A stretch of DNA of 56,440 nucleotides from Paracraurococcus lichenis (GTDB taxonomy: Bacteria > Pseudomonadota > Alphaproteobacteria > Acetobacterales > Acetobacteraceae), in NCBI RefSeq assembly GCF_030657435.1, contig NZ_JAUTWS010000040.1:1-56440 (forward strand). Direction: 5' to 3'. Both the position numbers and the translations under genes were made by a program. The notes under the pieces were generated by a model. That model was given only the letters and a program-made list of their open reading frames with translations. It was not told the DNA's origin and did no database searches. This document shows positions 6,911 to 14,288 of the stretch, piece after piece; position 1 is the stretch's first letter, and every line of letters begins with the position of its first letter.

Positions 6911-8062
6911 TCAGGCCATCTCCTGCACGCGCGCCTTCGCCCGGGCATGCGGACAGTCGCCGAAGGATTTCGGGCATTGCCGCCCGCCGGCGAAGCTGCA
7001 GAGCGCCCGCCCGCCGCCCTGGGCCGCCAGGACCAGGCCGCGCAGCGCCCGGATGAAATCCGGGTCGCTGTTCTGCGCCGGCACGCGGAAGTAGCCGGGC
7101 ACGCCGAGACGCTCGGCCTCCTCCCGGTACTCCACGTCCAACTCGACCAGGGTCTCGGAATGCTCCGAGACGAAGGCGATCGGGCAGACCAGCACCGCCG
7201 CCTTGTCGTGCGCGGCGCGCTCGAGCTCCTCCTCGGTGCTGGGGCCGATCCATTTCTGTGGGGTGACGCGGGACTGGTAGCAGACCACATGATCCAGCCC
7301 CTCGATGCCGAGGCGCTCGACCACCGCGGCGACGCTCCGCTCCACCTGCCACTGGTAGGGGTCGCCGGCCTTGACGATGCTCTCCGGCAGGCCGTGGGCG
7401 GAGAAGAGGATCCGCAGCGGCACCGCGGCCGGCAGCGTCGCCCGGGCCTCGTCATGGGCGCGGCGGACCATGGCCGCGGTCGCCGCGGCGAAGGCCGGGT
7501 CGGAATGCCAGCAGCAGAGCGTGGTGGTCGGCACCGCAAGCCCCGCCTGCCGTGCTGCCGCCGCCCAGGCGGCCAGGCTGCTGCCCGTCGTCGTGGTCGA
7601 GTATTGCGGGTAGAGCGGCAGCAGCAGCACCTCCTCCGCCCCCCAGGCGGCGACGGCGCGGGCGCATTCCTCGCTCATCGGGTGCCAGTAGCGCATGGCG
7701 ATGAAGCAGCGGTACTCCGCCGCCTCGCCGGCCAGCGCCGCCTCCAGCGCCCGCGCCTGTTCCTCGGTCAGCTCCAGCAACGGGGACTTGCCGCCGAGGA
7801 TCGCGTAGTTCTCGGAGGCCGCCCTGGTGCGCCGCCGGGCGATGAAGCGCCCCAGCCAGGGGCGGACGAAGCCCGGCACCCGCAGGATGGCGGGGTCGAG
7901 GAAGAGGTTCTCGAGGAAGGGCCGGACGCTCTCCATCCGGTCCGGGCCGCCCAGGTTGAAGAGCACGATGGCCACGCGCGGGCGGGTCGCGCCGGCTCGG
8001 TCCAGGATCTCGGAAGGCGGGCCGGCGGGCGCGGTCTGGTCCATGGGCTGTTCAGATGACAT
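6911..8062 (-). CDS. hemH: Ferrochelatase HemH
   Basis: The 383-residue enzyme inserts Fe2+ into protoporphyrin IX. Family motifs are VLFNLGGPD at the start, LPLYPQYSTTTTGSS in the middle, the catalytic His in FSAHGLPESIVKAGDPY, QSRVTPQKWIGPST, and the metal-site Glu in FVSEHSETLVELDVEYR. The C-terminus has three cysteines in CSFAGGRQCPKSFGDC; some bacterial ferrochelatases hold a [2Fe-2S] cluster there, so one is possible here. ATG 8062 is preferred (ATG 8044 also possible); extending to 8146 adds non-conserved residues. It ends 118 bases before the HAD gene and starts 46 bases after hemE. Confidence 0.96.
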   Translation of the reverse strand: MSSEQPMDQTAPAGPPSEILDRAGATRPRVAIVLFNLGGPDRMESVRPFLENLFLDPAILRVPGFVRPWLGRFIARRRTRAASENYAILGGKSPLLELTEEQARALEAALAGEAAEYRCFIAMRYWHPMSEECARAVAAWGAEEVLLLPLYPQYSTTTTGSSLAAWAAAARQAGLAVPTTTLCCWHSDPAFAAATAAMVRRAHDEARATLPAAVPLRILFSAHGLPESIVKAGDPYQWQVERSVAAVVERLGIEGLDHVVCYQSRVTPQKWIGPSTEEELERAAHDKAAVLVCPIAFVSEHSETLVELDVEYREEAERLGVPGYFRVPAQNSDPDFIRALRGLVLAAQGGGRALCSFAGGRQCPKSFGDCPHARAKARVQEMA

Positions 8063-8108
8063 GCCGGCCACCCAGGTCAAGGCCGCGGCCGCGAATGCCG
8101 GCCGCGCG

Positions 8109-9194
8109 TCACCCCGTCCGCACCAGCCGCACCAGCGCCGAGACATGCTCGGGCGGCGTCACCTTCTCGATCCCATGGCCGAGGTTGAAGACGAAGGGCC
8201 GGCCGCGCATGGTGCCGAGGATGCTGCGCGCCTCCGCCTCCAGCGCCATCCCGCCGGCGACCAGCGCCAGCGGATCGAGGTTGCCCTGCAGCGCCTGGGT
8301 CGGCGCGACGGCCGAGGCCGCCCAGCGCAGGTCCATGCTGGTATCGACGCCGAGGCACTGCACCCCGGTCCGCTGGGCATATTCGGCCAGCATGGGGCCG
8401 GCGAGGCGCGGGAAGCCGATGACGGGGATGCCCGCATTCACCTTGCGGATGTTCCGCAGGATCTGGCCCGTCGGCTCGATCACCCAGCGGCGGAACTGGG
8501 AGGGCGACAGCATCCCGGCCCAGGAGTCGAAGAGCATCAGCGCCTCGGCCCCCGCCGCGGCCTGGGCCAGCAGGTAGTCGGTGGTGGCCTGGACCAGGGT
8601 GCGGATGAGGGTGCCGAACAGTCCCGGTTCGGCATAGGCCATGCCGCGGGCCGTGGCGAAGTCCCGGCTGCCATGCCCCTCCACCATGTAGCAGGCGACG
8701 GTGAAGGGGCTGCCGGCGAAGCCGATCAGGGTGGTCTTCTGGGCATGGGCATCGAGCGCCCCGCGGACCAGCCGCACCGTTTCGAAGATCGGTGCGGCAT
8801 TCGCCACCACCGCCGAGGGGTCGAGCGCCCCGATCGCGGCCGCGTCCCGTACGGGCTCGAGCTGCGGCCCCTCGCCCTCGGCGAAGCGGAGCGGCTGCCC
8901 CATGGCCCAGGGCACCATCAGGATGTCGGAGAAGAGGATGGCGCCGTCCATGCCGTAGCGGCGGATGGGCTGCAGCGTCACCTCGGCCGCGAGCTCCGGA
9001 CTTGTGCACAGGGCGATGAAGTCGCCCGCCTGGGCCCGCACCTCCCGGTATTCCGGCAGGTAGCGGCCGGCCTGGCGCATCAGCCACATCGGCGGCGGCC
9101 AGACCGCCTCGCCGGCCAGGACGCGCAGCATCGGCTTGGCCACGGTGGCATGTGTCTTGGTCGCCGCTGCCGGCGCCTGGCGTTCGCTCTCCAT
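8109..9194 (-). CDS. hemE: Uroporphyrinogen decarboxylase HemE
   Basis: This 361-residue enzyme converts uroporphyrinogen III to coproporphyrinogen III. The diagnostic N-terminal motif PPPMWLMRQAGRYLPEYR is present (near residues 33-50), as are DGAILFSDILMVPWAMG and the C-terminal GNLDP and FNLGHGI segments. It starts with ATG at 9194 and is the first gene leftwards from the probable replication origin, as in Caulobacter, where the origin lies beside hemE. It leads the minus-strand haem group (hemE, hemH, HAD gene, hemJ). Confidence 0.97.
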   Translation of the reverse strand: MESERQAPAAATKTHATVAKPMLRVLAGEAVWPPPMWLMRQAGRYLPEYREVRAQAGDFIALCTSPELAAEVTLQPIRRYGMDGAILFSDILMVPWAMGQPLRFAEGEGPQLEPVRDAAAIGALDPSAVVANAAPIFETVRLVRGALDAHAQKTTLIGFAGSPFTVACYMVEGHGSRDFATARGMAYAEPGLFGTLIRTLVQATTDYLLAQAAAGAEALMLFDSWAGMLSPSQFRRWVIEPTGQILRNIRKVNAGIPVIGFPRLAGPMLAEYAQRTGVQCLGVDTSMDLRWAASAVAPTQALQGNLDPLALVAGGMALEAEARSILGTMRGRPFVFNLGHGIEKVTPPEHVSALVRLVRTG

Positions 9195-9494
9195 GGCCGC
9201 ACTCTCTCGCAAGAAAACAGGAGTCTTGAAAGGTAGTTGGGCAATTGGGGCCTGTGGACAATGTGGAGACAATTGTTTCGCGAACCATCCACAACCCCGT
9301 CCACAGCAGCCCCGGCCCGCGACTCCGTTGAATCCCGGGGATAAAAGGGAGTCGCGCGGAGTCGGCCGGCGACCCCCCTCCCGATCCTCCCGCCGGTCGG
9401 TCCGGACAGGACTCATCGACTCCGTCCCCCGCCCGGCGCTGGCGCCCGCCGGTTTTCCCCGATATCCCCCGCGACCCACGCTATTCTCCCGGCC
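9195..9494. other. oriC: Probable chromosomal replication origin (oriC)
   Basis: This 300-base non-coding gap lies between divergent hemE and ppsR, the place of the origin in Caulobacter and many relatives. It holds DnaA-like boxes: TGTGGACAA at 9253-9261 (one mismatch to consensus), TGTGGAGAC at 9262-9270, CCATCCACA at 9285-9293 and CCGTCCACA at 9297-9305. It also holds seven GANTC sites, starting at 9221, 9321, 9330, 9349, 9359, 9410 and 9418. GANTC is the CcrM methylation site that times alphaproteobacterial replication; fewer than one would be expected here. No perfect DnaA box and no clear CtrA site were seen. Confidence 0.8.
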
Positions 9495-10352
9495 ATGTCG
9501 ATGCGCGCCATCAACCTCCACCTGGTCTCCGACAGCACGGGCGAGACGCTGAACTCGATCGCCCGCGCCACCCTCGCCCGGTTCGAGGACCACCATGTCG
9601 TCCACCACCGCTGGAGCCTCGTCCGCTCCCGCCTGCAGCTCGACCGGGTGCTGGAGGGAGTGCAGCACGAGCCGGGGCCGGTGCTCTTCACGCTGGTCGA
9701 CCGCAGCCTGCGGCATGCGCTGGAAGAGGTCTGCGAGAGGCTGGGCGTCCCCTGCCTCTCGGTGCTCGACCAGGTGATGGACATGCTGCAGGGCCAGATC
9801 GGCGCCGCGGCGAAGGAGAAGCGGGCGGCGCAGCACGTGATGGATGCCGACTACTTCCGGCGGATCGATGCCATGCACTACGTGCTGTCGCATGACGACG
9901 GCCAGGGCACGGCCGGCATCGCCGAGGCGGATGTCTGCCTCGTCGGCGTCTCGCGCTCCTCCAAGACCCCGACCTGCTTCTACCTGGCGAATCGCGGCAT
10001 CAAGGCGGCGAACGTGCCGATCGTCCCGCAGGCGCCGCTGCCGCCCGAGCTCGAGGCCCCGCCCTGCCCAGTGGTGGGGTTGACGATCGAGGCGCCGGCG
10101 CTCATCGAGATCCGCCGCCACCGGCTGCGGCTGATCGGCGCCGACGGCGTCCGACAGAGCACCACCGACTATATCGACCCGGAGAGCGTGAAGGCGGAGA
10201 TCCTGGCGGCGAGGCGGCTCTGCACCGCCCGCGGCTGGCCGGTGATCGACGTGACGCGCCGCAGCATCGAGGAGACGGCAGCGACCGTGCTGCAATTGAT
10301 GGACGCCTGGCATGCGCGGCGCGGCCAGGGATCGGCGGCGGCCGGAGCATGA
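9495..10352 (+). CDS. ppsR: Bifunctional kinase/phosphorylase regulating PPDK or PEP synthase (DUF299)
   Basis: The 285-residue protein matches the DUF299 family (RP001 next to the Caulobacter origin). Members phosphorylate a threonine of pyruvate phosphate dikinase or PEP synthase with ADP, and reverse it with phosphate. The start INLHLVSDSTGETLNSIARA (residues 6-25), the P-loop GVSRSSKT (151-158) and the C-terminal DVTRRSIEETAATVLQL are seen. It is the first gene rightwards of the origin and overlaps maf by four bases (ATGA). Which of the two targets this genome has cannot be told from the window. Confidence 0.92.
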   Translation: MSMRAINLHLVSDSTGETLNSIARATLARFEDHHVVHHRWSLVRSRLQLDRVLEGVQHEPGPVLFTLVDRSLRHALEEVCERLGVPCLSVLDQVMDMLQGQIGAAAKEKRAAQHVMDADYFRRIDAMHYVLSHDDGQGTAGIAEADVCLVGVSRSSKTPTCFYLANRGIKAANVPIVPQAPLPPELEAPPCPVVGLTIEAPALIEIRRHRLRLIGADGVRQSTTDYIDPESVKAEILAARRLCTARGWPVIDVTRRSIEETAATVLQLMDAWHARRGQGSAAAGA

Positions 10353-10966
10353 GGGCGCTGCAGGCGGCGGAGCCGCGGCTGATCCTGGCGACCGCCTCCG
10401 CGGCGCGGCGGGCGGTGCTGGCCGGGGCGGGGCTCGCTTTCGAGGCCATGGCGGCGGCGGTGGACGAGGCGGCGATCAAGGAGAGCGCCCAAGCCGAGGG
10501 CATCCCGGCCGAGGACGCCGCCATCCTGCTGGCTGAGGCCAAGGCGCAGCGCATCGCCCGGCGGCATCCGGAGGCGCTGGTGATCGGCGCCGACCAGATG
10601 CTGGTCTGCGACGGAGCGTGGTTCGACAAGCCGGCCGACCTGGACGGGGCGCGGGCGCATCTGCGGGCGCTGCGCGGCCGGGCGCATGTGCTGGTCTCCG
10701 CCATGGTGTGCTGGCGGGGCGGGGCGCGGGTCTGGCAGCACCTCGCCCGGCCGCGGCTGACCATGCGCGACTTCAGCGACGACTTCCTCGAGGCCTATCT
10801 GGCGGCCGAGGGGGAGGCGCTGCTCTCCTCGGTGGGCGCCTACCGGCTGGAGGGGCCGGGGGTGCAGCTTTTCTCAGCGGTCGAGGGCGAGCACAGCGCC
10901 ATCCTGGGCCTGCCGTTGCTGCCACTGCTGGACTTCCTGCGCGGCCATGGCGTGCTACTGCGATGA
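10349..10966 (+). CDS. maf: Maf-family nucleotide pyrophosphatase
   Basis: This 205-residue protein hydrolyses nucleoside triphosphates, probably non-canonical or modified ones, to monophosphates. It shows the Maf start motif LILATASAARRAVLAGAG (normally SxSPRR; here SAARR), VIGADQMLVCDGAWFDKP with the catalytic Asp region near residue 75, and GAYRLEGPGVQLFSAVEGEHSAILGLP near the C-terminus. It overlaps ppsR by four bases. In many alphaproteobacteria aroE, coaE and dnaQ follow, but they are absent here. Confidence 0.92.
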   Translation: MRALQAAEPRLILATASAARRAVLAGAGLAFEAMAAAVDEAAIKESAQAEGIPAEDAAILLAEAKAQRIARRHPEALVIGADQMLVCDGAWFDKPADLDGARAHLRALRGRAHVLVSAMVCWRGGARVWQHLARPRLTMRDFSDDFLEAYLAAEGEALLSSVGAYRLEGPGVQLFSAVEGEHSAILGLPLLPLLDFLRGHGVLLR

Positions 10967-11068
10967 GATCCCGCAGCGGTTCCCTGAGAAACACTCATTG
11001 ACTACAATGTGACAATACACGATCTTGCGAGGACCAGGGACGCCGGTCGTCCCGTTCAGGATCCGCGC

Positions 11069-11599
11069 ATGCCCATCCCGTCCCGCCTTCCGGCCGAGAC
11101 CATCCGCGACGATGCCGGGCACCGGCCGGATTCGCCTTCGGCGCTGCGCGGGCATCTGGCGCTGCTGGAAGAGAACCTGGGCGAGACGCCCTGGTGCGGC
11201 CCGGCGGCGCTGGCGCTCGCGACCGGCCGCAGCTATGCCGAGGCCGGCGCGCTGCTGCGTGCCGTGGCGCCGCCCTGGTACCCGGCCGAGGGGCCGATCG
11301 TCACCGCCTATTGGCGCGACCTGCTGGACGGGCTGCGCATGGCGGGCATCCCGCATGAGCCGATGGCGCTGCCCGAGAAGCGCCGCAGCCTGATCCGCTT
11401 CGCCCGCGACGGGCTGGAGCAGGGCTGGTACCTCGTGCGGATCACCGACCACTTCCTGCTGCTGCGCAGCCATGGCTTCGGCCTGGTGACGCTGCACGAC
11501 AACCGGCATACCGGCGTGCTGGTCACGACCCGGACGCATGGCCTGCGGCACGTCACGCATGCGGCGCGGCTGCTGGGCGGGCCGCTGGTCGAGGCCTGA
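11069..11599 (+). CDS. Papain-like fold protein of unknown function
   Basis: I do not recognise a named family. The 176-residue protein (ATG 11069, with AGGA at a good distance; a GTG at 11009 would add 20 residues) has WCGPAALALATG near residue 41. Later come DHFLLLRSHGFGLVTLHDN and RHTGVL. A Cys before a helix, then His, then Asp/Asn in strands is the order of papain-like or C39-like cysteine peptidases and related phage proteins. There is no signal peptide or membrane segment. It stands alone between maf and the convergent FG-GAP gene. The peptidase reading is inference. Confidence 0.6.
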   Translation: MPIPSRLPAETIRDDAGHRPDSPSALRGHLALLEENLGETPWCGPAALALATGRSYAEAGALLRAVAPPWYPAEGPIVTAYWRDLLDGLRMAGIPHEPMALPEKRRSLIRFARDGLEQGWYLVRITDHFLLLRSHGFGLVTLHDNRHTGVLVTTRTHGLRHVTHAARLLGGPLVEA

Positions 11600-11604
11600 C
11601 GGCC

Positions 11605-11628
11605 GGGCGCTGACGCCTGCCAGCGCCC
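11605..11628. terminator. Hairpin between convergent genes
   Basis: GGGCGCTG (11605-11612) pairs perfectly with CAGCGCCC (11621-11628) around an 8-base loop, in the 48-base gap where two genes converge. It could serve both strands, though only a very short T-run follows. Confidence 0.5.
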
Positions 11629-11647
11629 TTGCCGGTCGGCGCGAGGG

Positions 11648-12766
11648 TCAGACGAGGTGCCAGTCGGCGGTGGGATTCCCGCCGACGAAGCTCGCCCCGA
11701 TGACCTGCGTCCCGTCCAGGAACCAGACCTCCGCCTGGCCGTCCGCCCGCTGCCACAGGATGTCGTCCCGCCCATCGCCGTTGAAGTCGGCGGCCTCCGC
11801 GACCCGCCAGCCCGCACCCGGGTCGGGGCCGATCAGCTTCGCCTCGCGCGGCTGCAGCCCGTCCATCAGCCAGACGGAAGCCTGCCCGTCGGTGTGCTGC
11901 CAGAGGATGTCGGCCTTGCCGTCGCCGTCGAAGTCGCCGGTCCCGGCGATGCGCCAGGCCGCGGTCGGATTGCCGCCGACCAGCACCGCCTCGCGCGGCT
12001 GCAGCCCTTCCATCAGCCAGACGGAAGCCTGTCCGTCGGCATGCTGCCAGAGGATGTCGGCCTTGCCGTCGCCGTCGAAGTCGGCGATGCCGGCGGCGTG
12101 CCAGGCCGCGGTCGGATTGCCGCCGACCAGCACCGCCTCGCGCGCCTCGGTCCCATCCATCCGCCAGATGGCGGCCTGGCCATCGGCATGCTGCCAGAGG
12201 ATGTCGGCCTTGCCGTCGCCGTCGAGGTCGCCGGTGCCGGCCACCCGCCAGGTGGGACCGGGATTGCCCCCGGGCAATGCGGCGGCCAGCGGCTGCGCGC
12301 CGTCCATCAGCCAGATCGAGGGCTGTCCATCGGCATGCTGCCAGAGGATGTCGGCCTTGCCGTCGCCGTCGAAGTCGTGGGCGGAGGGCGCCGGCGCTGC
12401 CCGCTGCGGCAGCGGGGCGAAGAGCATGTCATCCGCTGCCAGCCCGGTCGCCGTGCTGCGCGCGAGGAAGAAGGCGTTCGCTTCGCCGCCGTAGAAGATC
12501 GCCAGGCCCGGGACGCCCTCGACCACGGTGCCGGGCACGAAGACCAAGTCCGCGGCGGTGATGCCCGTGCCGAAGAGCAGCTTGTCGACGCCGGGGGTGA
12601 AGCCATCGATCCACTTCTGGCCATCGCCCGGCCCGACGCCGAAGACGTCCGCCCCCGGCCCGCCGATGATGTAGTCGTTGCCGCCGCCGCCGATGATGGT
12701 GTCGCCATCGGCCGAGGCGCCAAGCAGCGTGTCCTTCGCGCTGCTGCCCAGAACAATGATCCCCAT
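11648..12766 (-). CDS. FG-GAP/VCBS-repeat protein with RTX-like N-terminus
   Basis: The 372-residue protein has an N-terminal RTX-like calcium-binding segment GGGGNDYIIGGPGADVF (residues 26-42). A spacer domain runs to residue 130. Five repeats of 49 residues follow (131-179, 180-228, 229-277, 278-326, 327-372), each beginning DFDGDGKADILWQHADGQ. The D-x-D-x-D-G loops are calcium sites of FG-GAP beta-propeller blades. There is no Sec signal peptide; RTX proteins often leave by type I secretion, so an extracellular location is likely, but no secretion genes lie nearby. ATG 12766 is preferred because the upstream extension is not repeat-like. Its function is unknown; adhesion or matrix roles are only guesses. 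Confidence 0.8.
   Translation of the reverse strand: MGIIVLGSSAKDTLLGASADGDTIIGGGGNDYIIGGPGADVFGVGPGDGQKWIDGFTPGVDKLLFGTGITAADLVFVPGTVVEGVPGLAIFYGGEANAFFLARSTATGLAADDMLFAPLPQRAAPAPSAHDFDGDGKADILWQHADGQPSIWLMDGAQPLAAALPGGNPGPTWRVAGTGDLDGDGKADILWQHADGQAAIWRMDGTEAREAVLVGGNPTAAWHAAGIADFDGDGKADILWQHADGQASVWLMEGLQPREAVLVGGNPTAAWRIAGTGDFDGDGKADILWQHTDGQASVWLMDGLQPREAKLIGPDPGAGWRVAEAADFNGDGRDDILWQRADGQAEVWFLDGTQVIGASFVGGNPTADWHLV
11651..12376 (-). repeat. Five 147-base tandem repeats in the FG-GAP gene
   Basis: The coding repeats are also strongly conserved at DNA level, with CTGCCAGAGGATGTCGGCC recurring once per unit in four of them. The last copy is the most diverged. Such conservation suggests recent expansion or gene conversion. 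Confidence 0.85.
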
Positions 12767-12960
12767 GGTCTCTTCCCGCTGCCGCGCGTCCAGCCGCCTT
12801 GTTGCGGCCGCGCCCGGCGGGAAGGGAACGGCAGACGCGAAAATTAGGCAGCCAACATTGCCGCTATGCGATGACACTTCGGCGTGAAAATATGTTCCTT
12901 ATCGTACTAGTCTCGGAACCGACGATCCGTTCCGGCCCGTAGCTGCCTGCGGGCCTAGCG

Positions 12961-13020
12961 ATCGGCCCGCAGCATCGGCCCGCAGCATCGGCCCGCAGCA
13001 TCGGCCAGCAGTATCGGCCT
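12961..13020. repeat. 13-base tandem repeat
   Basis: The unit ATCGGCCCGCAGC is repeated at 12961, 12974 and 12987, with a variant copy at 13000 and a partial copy at 13013. It lies just after the stop of the SDR gene (minus strand), in an otherwise empty gap. A simple slippage repeat is the likely origin. Confidence 0.85.
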
Positions 13021-13024
13021 GGGC

Positions 13025-13819
13025 CTATGCCTGGACGCTGCCCTGGGAGATCCCGGCCGGGCTGGCCGTGCGGCCGCCATCCACCACGTAATGCGCCCCG
13101 GTGATGTTGCCGGCGAGGTCGCTCAGCAGGAACAGCACGAGGTTCGCCACCTCCTCCGCGCGGCCGTAGCGGCGCAGCGGGATGCCGGCCGCGTAGCGCT
13201 CCTCCACGCCGCCGGGATTGTTGGGCGAGACCTGCTTCGCGATGTCCTGCACCATGCGCGTGTCGATCGGCCCGGGGCAGACGGCGTTCACCCGCACGCC
13301 CTGCGGCCCGACCTCCCCGGCCGCCACCTTGGTCAGGCCGATCACCGCATGCTTGCTGGCGACATAGGCCGACATGCCCGGCGTGCCGACCAGGCCGGCG
13401 ATGGAGGCGGTGTTCACCACCGCGCCGCGGCCCTGCCGGAGCATCACCGGCAGGACGTGCCGCAGGCCGAGGAAGACGCCCTTCACGTTCACGCCCATGA
13501 CGGCGTCGTAGACCGCCTCCTCGTACTCGGCGGTGGGCGCCACCTTGCCCTCGATGCCAGCATTGTTGTGGAAGGCGTCGACGGTGCCGAAGGCCTCCAG
13601 CGTGGCCTGCACATAGGCCTGCACCTCGCCGGCCCTGGTCACGTCGGCGGCGCGGAAGATGGCCGATTTGCCGAGTTCCGCGGCCAGCGCCTCCCCCGCA
13701 TCCGCGTCGCGGTCGACGATGCAGACCCTGCCGCCGCGCTGGACGAAGCCGCGCGCGACCGCCGCGCCGATGCCATTGGCGCCGCCGGTGACGATGGCGG
13801 CCTTGCCGGTGAAGTCCAT
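13025..13819 (-). CDS. Short-chain dehydrogenase/reductase
   Basis: This 264-residue classical SDR has the cofactor motif TGGANGIG (near residues 11-18), with VDRDAD after strand 2 suggesting NAD(H). It also has HNNAGIEG, the catalytic Ser in NTASIAG, and the YVASK Tyr/Lys pair, followed by PGPIDTRM. It would oxidise a hydroxyl or reduce a ketone. It is the last gene of a minus-strand operon with a DUF35 protein and a thiolase-like protein and faces an acyl-CoA dehydrogenase, so a role in breakdown of a fatty, steroid-like or aromatic acyl-CoA is inferred. ATG 13819 is chosen. Confidence 0.88.
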   Translation of the reverse strand: MDFTGKAAIVTGGANGIGAAVARGFVQRGGRVCIVDRDADAGEALAAELGKSAIFRAADVTRAGEVQAYVQATLEAFGTVDAFHNNAGIEGKVAPTAEYEEAVYDAVMGVNVKGVFLGLRHVLPVMLRQGRGAVVNTASIAGLVGTPGMSAYVASKHAVIGLTKVAAGEVGPQGVRVNAVCPGPIDTRMVQDIAKQVSPNNPGGVEERYAAGIPLRRYGRAEEVANLVLFLLSDLAGNITGAHYVVDGGRTASPAGISQGSVQA

Positions 13820-13842
13820 TCTCGTTCCCTCCCGCCTGCCGT

Positions 13843-14286
13843 TCAGCCCACCACGCGCCACTGCACCAGCGTGTAGGGCGGATCGGCCGCATCATGCGGC
13901 TCGAACACCGCCTCCACCTCGGCGCCGATGGTCACCGGCGCGTCGGGCGGGCAGAGCAGGTTGCCGACCATGCGCACGCCGTCCGCCTGCGGCAGCTCGA
14001 CCAGCACGATGGTATAGGGGCCGAAGCCATTGAGGGCGGGGTGGACCGGATGGTGCGGCCTCTGCCAGGACCAGATGCGGCCGCGCGGCGCCACCTCCTC
14101 CCAGGCAAGGTCGAAGCTGTGGCAGCGATGGCAGACCCATTCGGGCCCCCACTGGTGCTTGCCGCAGCCGCGGCAGCGCTGGATGACCAGCCGGCCGGCA
14201 CGGGTGCCGTCCCAATAGGGCTTCGTCAGGGGCTCGATCGCCGGCGCGGGCAGACCGGCGGGAAGGGCGCCAGGGGAGGAACTCAT
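13843..14286 (-). CDS. Zn-ribbon/OB-fold acyl-CoA-associated protein (DUF35)
   Basis: The 147-residue protein has a rubredoxin-like zinc ribbon, CRGCGKHQWGPEWVCHRC (near residues 38-55), then an OB-fold with RGRIWSWQRPHHPVHPAL and PYTIVLVELPQADGVRMVGNL. DUF35 proteins form complexes with thiolase-like partners and help bind acyl-CoA. The thiolase-like gene is immediately upstream with a two-base gap, which fits such a complex. The start is ATG at 14286. Confidence 0.88.
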   Translation of the reverse strand: MSSSPGALPAGLPAPAIEPLTKPYWDGTRAGRLVIQRCRGCGKHQWGPEWVCHRCHSFDLAWEEVAPRGRIWSWQRPHHPVHPALNGFGPYTIVLVELPQADGVRMVGNLLCPPDAPVTIGAEVEAVFEPHDAADPPYTLVQWRVVG

Positions 14287-14288
14287 GC

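Noticed and set aside
10998..11026. TTGACT at 10998 as a -35 promoter box for the papain-like gene
   Set aside because: No acceptable -10 box lies 16-18 bases away, so the match is not supported.
11651..12376. Regularly spaced repeats that could suggest a CRISPR array
   Set aside because: The period is 147 bases, in frame with a coding sequence, and the units encode FG-GAP blades.
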